Shown here in pieces: positions 35,301 to 64,000 of a DNA stretch of 64,000 bases. How positions within the stretch are numbered: position 1 is the stretch's first letter; each line of letters starts with the position of its first letter. Origin of the DNA: Trifolium pratense (lineage: Eukaryota > Streptophyta > Magnoliopsida > Fabales > Fabaceae); contig NC_060060.1 in assembly GCF_020283565.1 (NCBI RefSeq), forward strand, positions 34,472,001 to 34,536,000, in the 5' to 3' direction. The notes below the pieces were generated by a model. It made no database searches, was not told the origin of the DNA, and saw nothing but the letters and a program-made list of their open reading frames with translations. Position numbers and translations under genes: made by a program.

Positions 35301-36997
35301 ATTATGAGCAACCCACCCTGCAATTATATTGCCTTCTAAGTCCAGTATTTGGATAATACCGCTCACATAGCCTACATATATCCGTGTTCCAAAAGTGCAG
35401 AAGCATTGGACGGCACAAGGGTGGCGATTAAAATCCTGCAAACGGGTTCCACTGCCATCCCATTGCACAAGTAAGCCATTTGTGCATCCACTCCAAATTA
35501 TCCCATCGTTTGTTTGCACAAGGGCTTCTGTTCTTTTAGTATCATCAACGAATGCTCCAGCTCCCTTGGTTGCAACTCGACGGACAGCATCTGCAGCTCC
35601 CATGATTGCATTACGTGACCTCTGCAGAAAGCTAGTACTCTGGGACTTGTCCTTTTTTGAGTTGGAAACGGACTTTACCTTCACTTCATCTTCTACTGCT
35701 TGATCCTGCTGCACTGATGACATGTCAACTCGATTTTCTGCCTGACCATCAATGTTAAATACTTTCAAAAGGTCCTTTGTGCGAGCATCCCTATAAAATG
35801 ATGCATTCCAAGTTGTTATTCAAATTAATTCGAAGTCAATGCGAGTAGAATGAAACACAAACACTACAGTAGTAACAGCAATGAGTTGATGCAACAGAAT
35901 GGAGATGCAATTATTAGCACATAAAAAACTGAAACAATATAAGAGAACAGGAAGAAACATACTAACCAGAGTGAAAAGGATTGAGGGCTAGCACACCAGA
36001 CGCGAGCTCTAATATGATCAGACAGAAAACACTTAACCTCTTGAGAAGATATACTGCAGACACCATTGACGGTGACCTGAGCTCTGAGGTCAATGAATGA
36101 TCTCTCAACAAGTAAGGCTGCCATGTGCCTTTCTTCTGGAGAAAGGGAAAGAGATTTTTCAACTGATTCCCATGGCCAGATCTTAATAACACCACCGTCA
36201 GAACCTGACCAGAGATCGCCATAGCAACTTATGACCATGGCAAGAACGGGACCTCTATGTGCCTGCCAAGAAAGACCTTCCTTAAAAGGGGTAGAAAATT
36301 GTTGATCCATTTTCCAAGACCTAATCTTGCCATCCTTATGGCCGCTCCAGATCAACCTATTACCATTGTCGACGGTGAGACATAATGTAGGAGAGGTATC
36401 ATTAGATTCATAAAAAGGGGCGGCATCTTCGTCTCCCCTTCTAACCCTTCCACCAAGACCGCAGCCGTGTTCGTAGGCATTTTTAAACTCCCACACCCTA
36501 ACACCACATTCCTGTCCAGACCACAACTGTGTTTCGGTACATGCAATGTTTCTGAGAAATTTACCAACCTGAGTCTCCCTCAAAGGATGAGGCCTTAACT
36601 CAAGGCATGTGGGTCTACCGGGATGAACGGCAGCTCTAATGGGAGCCTTAAAGACACCAGTACCGCCACCACTTCCAATAAATTCTTGAAGTGGCTGAAA
36701 CTGTGACAAATCATCAGAAATACCGCCACCACCTTCCATGTATTCATCGGCAGCAGAAGGATTTGAATGTGGGAAAAAGTCGTCATCGGAATCAGACTCC
36801 TCATAAAAAGACTCAATGATGTTGTTGGATATACGGCTGTCGTCGAGACTGTGCTTGCGGACTTGATGGTGGCGTTTGTGAGTGGATGGGCCACGTAGCT
36901 GTTGGCTATAAGAATGGGCTTTGCGGTGAGGTGGAACGGAGCTCAAACCGGCCAACGACTCTTTCTCATCGTCTTCAATACGGTCATCTCCCATCAT
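29329..36997 (-). CDS. WD40-containing inositol polyphosphate 5-phosphatase (10 exons)
   Basis: Hydrolyses the 5-phosphate of inositol phosphates or phosphoinositides; plant members of this class have N-terminal WD40 repeats (5PTase12/13/14 and FRA3). Exons: 35967-36997, 34974-35790, 33369-33493, 33131-33215, 32057-32222, 31914-31954, 31549-31816, 31199-31322, 30752-31112, 29329-29607; phases agree, 1098 residues. WD40 region about 115-550 ([36 protein letters not shown]). Catalytic domain about 560-905: [28 protein letters not shown] and DSDHKPVRC, all with the expected catalytic residues. The N terminus ([23 protein letters not shown]) is closer to 5PTase12/13/14 than to FRA3. The C terminus stops at RRNQVS, earlier than FRA3; the stop is preceded by a GTAAGC that could be a donor, so a longer form is possible. 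Confidence 0.95.
32578..32730. repeat. Degenerate ACCGGTT-type repeat in the phosphatase intron
   Basis: Contains GAACTGGTTGAACCAGTTC and GGACCGGTCAG, reminiscent of the interior of the hAT MITE at 7807. Ends and target duplication are not recognisable. Confidence 0.4.
33494..34973. other. Large intron 2 of the phosphatase gene
   Basis: About 1.5 kb between exons 2 and 3 with no recognised element; reading frames inside are short and without domains. Confidence 0.6.
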
Positions 36998-37500
36998 GAT
37001 AGTTTTCTTGAATAATTATTATTATTTGTGTTGATTGAAAAAAAAAATAGAGAAAGAGAAACTGAAAATAGAATTAGCATTAGCAGAAAGAAAGAAAGAT
37101 GAATGAAGAAAGAATGAATGATGGAAAGAAAGGGTCTATCGACAGAGACCGGGAAGTAAGGCGTGGCATACTGCAACCTTACGGACAGGATTAGTTTCCT
37201 TTTTCTTCTTCTTCTTCTTATTCTTATTATTATTATTATTACAAATAATTATTATTTCAAACTTTGTGGGTAACCGTTTATTTCGGATCCTTCTTCTCAG
37301 TTTACCACTCACCTTACTTTGAGATCTTCTCACCTTATTTATTTATGTGATGAATTGAATTTGTGAAAAATCCTTTGCTGTATCCACTCACTCACTCACT
37401 CACTGCTTTCACTGTGTCTTGCTTGCTACTGCCACAATTAGCGCCAAAACTGCAAGCACAATCCCGCCGTGTTTGTTTGTCCTGCCTCTTTTAATTGCTT
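36998..37500 (-). promoter_or_regulatory. Upstream region of the phosphatase gene with microsatellites
   Basis: The likely leader is GA/CT-rich. A (CTT/ATT)n run lies at 37202-37240 and a (CACT)n run at 37385-37404. No clear TATA box was assigned. Confidence 0.45.
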
Positions 37501-37689
37501 GTTAAAAGGATAACAAGAAGGGTCAACATTTTGTTTAAAAAAAAACAGATTCTAAAATAAAATAAAACAAATTGTCAAAAATAAAAATAAAAAAACTAAA
37601 ATCACCAAACAATTTTAACTTAAGTTCAAACTAACTTTCACGATAAAAAAAGTTGGACTAATTAAACTCTACTTTCCCATGCTTCTTTT

Positions 37690-38275
37690 GTTTTCTAAAG
37701 TAAAAAAAAATGCTCGTCGAAATCTATTTTTGAGGAGATCTTTTATCGGCCTATTTATCCTATTTGTGACATTCTTGATTTGGTTCGAGTCATTGATATG
37801 GGCGATCATCTGCACCTAACAGGAGGGTCGATACATTTTGAGACTGTCTACGTTAGAAGAAACCATAAGGAGGTTGCATTAAACTTAATTGTGACAAAGC
37901 TTATAAGGAGTCATTGGACCTTGTAGATAATATGGGGGCCTTATTTGAGACTTCGATGATCAATGGCTAACAGGTTATGCTCGAAAGATCGGAACATGTG
38001 ATGCTCTTCAAGCTGAAATGTGGAGAATGCATGAGAGATTAAAGATAGCTAGACGCCATAGTTTTCGCATCTTTTTGTGGAAAGTGACTCCCAATTTCTA
38101 GTGGACATGGTTACAAATAATTGTAAGACTAATGAGGCTACTCTTGATTAGTTAGCTTCATTCATATAGTCTAACAAAGAATTTATTTCAAAGTCTTATT
38201 CCTAGAAATGTTCGTTTAATTTCGTAGTTTTTGTCTTTGAACTTTGCCCTCTTTTTGTATAAAAAAAATCAATAA
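37690..38275 (+). mobile_element. Decayed LINE RNase H remnant
   Basis: One frame reads GYARKIGTCDALQAEMWRMH then ERLKIARRHSFRIFLWKV before stops; this is the central part of a plant LINE RNase H (the E of AEMW is the expected catalytic glutamate). The element ends in TTTGTATAAAAAAA near 38268. No target duplication was recognised, so it is older than the LINE at 5136. Confidence 0.75.
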
Positions 38276-38477
38276 CTCAAATATGGAAAATTAATAAACC
38301 ATTACTATTTATATTTAGCCAAAATAGTTATATGTCTATGACATATAGATCAAACAATTGGCCTAATGATTCATCAAAATTAAAAATTTGCCTAATGAGT
38401 CATCAAACATTTCTTAATAATAACAAAGTACAAACAATTCGGTGAATCACAATGATATTTCCTAAGTACATGCATAG

Positions 38478-38559
38478 TTTTTTTTGTCAAGTAGACTGAT
38501 GACTAGAAATCTCATTCTTAAAATGGATATGTGGGAGTTCGGAATTCAAACCATAGTCT

Positions 38560-38627
<68 letters not shown>

Positions 38628-38660
38628 CAATATTCCTATCAATCGAGCTAACCTTTGTTT
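38478..38660 (-). mobile_element. SINE containing a (TA)n expansion
   Basis: On the minus strand GGTTAGCTCGATTGATAGG (A-box) is followed, after the microsatellite, by a B-box-like GGTTTGAATTCCGAACTCCC and a 3' end of CTACTTGACAAAAAAA. The tail type is the same as the SINE at 4700. About 31 TA units at 38562-38624 sit between the two boxes. Confidence 0.6.
38562..38624. repeat. (TA)31 microsatellite
   Basis: An uninterrupted alternating T/A run, inside the SINE. Likely highly length-polymorphic. Confidence 0.97.
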
Positions 38661-38664
38661 ATGG

Positions 38665-39379
38665 GTAATGTAAGATGAAATGATAATTGTCGCACATTTT
38701 ATAAGAAGGTTTAACACACTTAGTTTAAATAACGTAATATAAATATGTTTTACTCATACACGAATTTATATTTCATTATTTTATCACAACACAAATATCA
38801 ATGTATTAGCTAATATAATAATAATTTTTTATTATTTTTTTAACAGATAAATTATTTAGAGTCATGATACAAAAAGGCTAATTTTACATTAAAAATAACA
38901 TTTTTTTTATATTATATAAAATATTGACTACACAATTTTTGATAAAATTTGACTATATTGAGTTTGCTTAACTAGTTAGCAATTTTCATTATTATTTAAT
39001 TGTTAAAACATTATTCTATCATATTAGAGTGGATTTTATATTTAGTGAATATAAACTAACACAAATGTTATTTAAACACAATTTTCAAATAAAAATACAA
39101 CAAAGTTACGGGGTTTTTACTTTTTTTTTAATATTATTTGCTTGTATTGGTATCCGTGTTATGAGTAAAAAAGTTGATGATGTTGTATTTTTGTGTGGTC
39201 TACTTGATGTCAAAATAAGAAACTCATAAACTAAATGGTTTCATGATTGTGAGAGGATATTGTAACAAAGGAAATTGGGTAGTGACGTGGCTAAACTGAA
39301 GACAGGAGTTTACAACTTGAAAAGAAGAAATAACAACAATACAATACAATACAAGATTGATGATTTGGTTTGGTGGTTC
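38665..39379 (+). promoter_or_regulatory. Upstream region of the CRTISO-like gene
   Basis: AT-rich region with no element recognised. The coding frame is open upstream from 39275 but contains no ATG there, so this part is leader. Confidence 0.4.
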
Positions 39380-41973
39380 ATGTGCCCTGCCATGAATACG
39401 ATGAGGGGTGTTGGCGTGTTTCCTTGTAATGTTGTGAGAGTGAGAAGACAGTGTTCAAGAATTCATCATCATTCTTCTTCTTTTCACAATAATAATAATA
39501 ATAATAATAATGGGAGAATAATGAGGAAATGCTTTGTGGTGCGAAACAGTAGCAGCAAATTAGATGATGGTGATGATGATGCAGAAGCAGATGTAATTGT
39601 GATTGGGAGTGGTATTGGTGGACTGAGTTGTGCAGCAATGTTAGCAAGATATGAACAAGATGTTGTCCTTTTGGAAAGTCACGACGTTGCAGGAGGTGCT
39701 GCTCATTCTTTTGATGTCAAAGGCTATAAGTTTGATTCAGGTCCATCATTATTCTCTGGTTTGCAGTCTAGAGGTCCTCAGGCTAACCCTCTTGCTCAAG
39801 TTCTTGATGCCTTGGGAGAGTCTGTTCCATGCGCTACTTATGATTCATGGATGGTCTATGTACCTGAGGCTGATTTCTTGTCCCGCATTGGCCCTACTGA
39901 GTTTTTAAAGGACCTTCAAAACTATGCTGGTCCCGAAGCTGTTCGAGAATGGCAAAAGCTTTTAGTCAGTACTAGTACTTTTCCTTTCTCTCTTACTACC
40001 TCCTGCTACTCTTCTGCTAATTAGTCTAGGTATATAATGTAATAATATTGTTGCCTATGTATGTATCTATCTATATGTGCTTCCACAGGATGCTGTACTT
40101 CCCATGTCTACAGCTGCAATGGCTCTTCCCCCTCTATCTGTTCGAGGAGATTTCGGTGTTCTTTACACAGCTGCTGCTAGATATGCGCCTTCTCTTTTCA
40201 ACACCTTTTTCCAAATGGGTCCTCAGGCTGCTCTTCGATCCACACAGCTTCTCTCACCTTTCTCCCAAATACTTGACTCTTTGGAACTCAAACACCCTTT
40301 TATACGCAATTGGATTGATCTACTCTCTTTCTTGCTTGCTGGGGTCAAATCCGATAGTATACTCTCTGCAGAGATGGTACTATATATATATTTCACACAT
40401 TTCAAATCATCATTACCATGATTAATTCTTGAGCAACCCTGTTCTTATTATCTAACCGGTAGCTTGTCAATTTAATATTTTTTTTTATTATAAATGAGGA
40501 TTATATTATTTATGACCATAATAACAAGTTTCTCTCTTCTCATTTTTCATACAAATAGATTATTAACAGCATGCATAGCACATAAATCTCTAAAGGGATT
40601 TTTGTTAAAATTTTGATTCCTGTTGTTAACTTAACAGACAGTAGAAGATTGATTGATCAATTTCATTTTTAAAAAAATCTCCTAAAAGTAGCAGTAAAAT
40701 AGAATAAAAATTTAATGAAAGAGTGCTGGTTGAAGCATTAGGGAAACATTGTTGCTAATATTGCATTGACGACAAAACAATTGTTCCCACTTCCCCCAGG
40801 TTTACATGTTTGCAGAATGGTACAAACCAGGTGGCTGTCTTGAGTACCCCCTTGATGGAGCTGCAGGTATTGTTGATGCTCTCGTACGAGGACTAAAAAA
40901 ATTTGGTGGACGGATTTATCTTCAAAGTCACGTGGAAAAGATTGTTGTCGAAAATGAAAGAGCCGTTGGAGTGAAGCTGAGAAGTGGTCAAGTGAGTGCA
41001 GCAGTATATTAATTTTGAATATGAATATTGATGAGAAAATGTGAAAAGATGAATTTTATGTTCAAATTATGCATGCTGCAGTTTATACGTGCTAAGAAGG
41101 CTGTTGTGAGCAATGCATCAATGTGGGATACTTTAAAATTGCTACCTCAAGAAGTTATTTCAAAATCTTACTCAGATAGGATTAACACAACTCGTCAGTG
41201 TGAATCATTCATGCATCTCCATTTGGGATTTGATGCTGAGGTGAGGTTTTGGTGACTGCTTTTATTTATTTACTTATATATTTCAGTTGGCATATGTTTG
41301 AAGTATTCAAGATTGAGTGAGCAGGGTATACGCAGTGATCTCGGAATTCATCATATAGTTGTAAATGATTGGGAAAGAGGAGTTGATGCAGATCAGAATG
41401 TTGTGTTGATATCAGTGCCTAGTGTACTTAGTCCTAATCTGGCACCTATTGGGAAACATGTGTTACATGCTTATCTACCAGGAACCGAACCATTTGAGTT
41501 GTGGGATGGACTTGATCGTAGGAGTGCTGAATACAAAAATCTTAAAGATCAAAGATCAGAGGTATGTATATGAAATTGAACGAATGAAGACGAAATTTGA
41601 GTTGTGTTTTTAATTATTAATGATTATTAATTAATTATTGCAAACAACAAATTTATAGATAATGTGGAGAGCAGTGGAGAGAGCAGTGGGAACAGGTTTC
41701 AGCAGGGAAAAATGTGAAGTGAAATTAGTTGGAAGTCCACTCACACATCAAAGATTTCTTCGGAGGAACAGAGGAACATATGGACCAGCTATGCAAGCTG
41801 GTAGAGATACCTTTCCCGGACATTCAACCCCAATCCCACACCTTTATTGTTGTGGTGACTCCACTTTTCCTGGCATTGGAGTCCCTGCTGTTGCTGCCAG
41901 TGGCGCAATTGTAGCTAATTCACTAGTTTCAGTGTCTCAGCATTCCCAGCTGCTCGATGCAATTGGAATTTGA
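39380..41973 (+). CDS. Plastid CRTISO-like FAD-dependent oxidoreductase (6 exons)
   Basis: Matches the Arabidopsis At1g57770 protein, a carotenoid-isomerase-like FAD/NAD(P)-binding oxidoreductase; its substrate is not something the sequence shows. Exons: 39380-39964, 40089-40376, 40800-40991, 41082-41240, 41325-41561, 41659-41973, all phase 0; 591 residues. The dinucleotide-binding fingerprint VIVIGSGIGGLSCAAMLARY, then an E in VVLLESHD, is near residues 70-95. Downstream blocks ESFMHLHLGFDAE, DWERGVDADQN, LRRNRGTYGP and CCGDSTFPGIGVPAVAASGA are characteristic. The first about 65 residues are basic and Ser/Asn-rich, consistent with a plastid transit peptide, and include a run of eight Asn from an (AAT)n repeat. 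Start 39380 is the first ATG in frame; 39392 and 39401 are alternatives. Confidence 0.95.
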
Positions 41974-42669
41974 AATAATTCTACAGATTTTATCTACCAA
42001 GCACCAGCCTTACCAAACTCAATTTTATATACTTTTCACTTCATTTTAGACTTATCACCATACCACATGTCAATTTCTTTTCTTTTCTAAAACATCATAT
42101 TTTGTAATAAAAATATATATATTGTGCTTAAATAAACTTTCAAAATATTTCTAAGTTAGCATATATACATGGAGTTTTCTAAGGTTGACCACTTTTCCCA
42201 CCACGAATCATATGATTTTTTAAAATAAAGATTAACCAAACAATAAGGAGTTTGCTAACACAATCCGTCCATTATAATGACCAAACCCACTATAGATTTG
42301 ATTTCCGATCAAGCCAGTATGACTGATCAATCTGATCCAATTTTAATGGATGGTTTTCACAAAAACAACCTATCACATTGCACTAATATGTCACATTACA
42401 ACTGCTTAAAGTTTCTGCACAAATATCTACATGGACTAAAACTAAATGTCTGTATAAAACTGTTATATGTTTGTTTTTTGTGTTGAATAAACTATTATAT
42501 AGTTGTCGCATAGTAATTAAATTATTAATATTATAATATAGTTAGTTTATATATTTATCATCAGTTATAGGGTTTTACAAGATACTAAACAGATCTTCAC
42601 CCATGCTTCACCTAGCAAAAACTGGTTCAGAGCAGATACAGCTTTCTTCCACGTGACTCTGACACACAA
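41974..42669. other. Convergent intergenic region
   Basis: Lies between the stop codons of the CRTISO-like gene (plus) and the helicase gene (minus), so it must hold both 3' UTRs. No element seen. A 69-codon frame at 42277-42486 has no recognisable domain. Confidence 0.6.
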
Positions 42670-63257
<20,588 letters not shown>

Positions 63258-64000
63258 CTGACATGAAAATAAGCAGTCAATAAACTATTACTTATAAGTC
63301 GTATATAACATAACAAAGAGAGAAAACATCTCACATTCGGACATATGGGGTGGGGGAAAAATATACAATGTAATTAGCATTCCATTACATAATACTTTCT
63401 TTATGTCACTAATTAAGAATTAAGAATTTTCTATACAAAAGGATCAAGGTACTGCATGTGCATTGTTAAACAATCTTAAAACCTTTTAAACACTAAAAAT
63501 AGTACTCCCTCCGGTCCTTTTTATAAGAAAAAAAAAGTGAAAATATTTTTGGTCCTTTTTATAAGAAACTTTGACCAATTTTTAGATTTATTAGATGTTT
63601 AATTTCATTTGTGCCCTTATTTATTATGAGAGAGAATATTAAAAATAAGTAAGTTAGTGGAATTAAAAGTGATTAAATAGGGGTATTCAGGGAATAACTT
63701 TAAATTTATAGGAGTATTAAATGAAGACAACTATTTACAATGTGTTTTCTTGGCCTTGGTGATTTTTTTGTTTTGTTCTTATAAAAAGGACTGAAAGGGG
63801 TATTTAGTAGCATAACATAAAAATATTTGATGAATGGCAGTTACAAGTTGATAAGAGTGAGTATAATACTTCTCTCATCTCTTCTATCTCACACAGTATT
63901 GCAAGTATTCTTTGTTTTAGCATTTTTTAAGACACTGTTATGTGGTACCCAGAGCTTTTTTCTAGGGCTTCATGCTTGGCCTATTTGGTTCAATAAGCAA
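63258..64000. other. Helicase intron running to the window edge
   Basis: No exon could be found; the preceding helicase exon must lie outside. It contains the Stowaway element at 63505-63800. Confidence 0.7.
63505..63800. mobile_element. Stowaway-type MITE
   Basis: The ends CTCCCTCCGGTCC and GGACTGAAAGGGG are inverted with TA on both sides (63503-63504 and 63801-63802). 296 bp, same size class as the element at 7058. Inner motif TTTTTATAAGAA occurs in both ends. Confidence 0.9.

Overview
The window is plant nuclear DNA: AT-rich, intron-dense genes with GT..AG splice sites, and several classes of plant transposable element. The protein sequences and the repeat families look like a legume, and the gene density fits a compact genome of the Medicago/Trifolium type. 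The species is an inference; the sequence does not prove it. Nothing bacterial or viral, no CRISPR array and no intact tRNA or rRNA gene was seen.

Five host genes can be reconstructed exon by exon with phases that agree. From left to right they are: (1) an ankyrin-repeat SKIP35-like protein, minus strand, 505-3338; (2) OEP37, a chloroplast outer-envelope channel, minus, 14219-18591; (3) a WD40-containing inositol polyphosphate 5-phosphatase of the 5PTase12/13/14/FRA3 class, minus, 29329-36997; (4) a plastid CRTISO-like FAD oxidoreductase (At1g57770 type), plus, 39380-41973; (5) the C-terminal 749 residues (21 exons) of a DExH4/DExH7-type RNA helicase, minus, 42670-63257, whose 5' part lies beyond the right edge. 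Genes 4 and 5 converge with about 0.7 kb between their stop codons. Three of the five (OEP37, the CRTISO-like enzyme and the helicase) have plastid-associated families, but I see no evidence of an operon-like or metabolic cluster.

The space between and inside the genes is a layered record of transposition. Between SKIP35 and OEP37 (about 4.4-13.7 kb) lies a duplicated piece of the OEP37 3' end, broken up by a LINE, a hAT-type MITE and a Stowaway MITE, followed by a decayed Mutator-like element with an OTU-protease-like domain. Between OEP37 and the phosphatase is a nearly complete CACTA element (21094-26702) with a 3-bp target duplication, itself carrying a nested hAT element. Helicase introns carry hAT, Tourist, Stowaway, SINE, LINE and copia fragments, a 231-bp exact tandem duplication and a foldback repeat with arms of about 240 bp.

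I did not find a convincing new molecular system. The observations most worth checking are a 30-bp-stem hairpin at 97-175, the OEP37 fragment duplication with its relative chronology, a LINE ORF whose only ATG comes from the target-site duplication, the very recent 231-bp tandem duplication, and tRNA-like A/B-box sequences carried inside DNA transposons.
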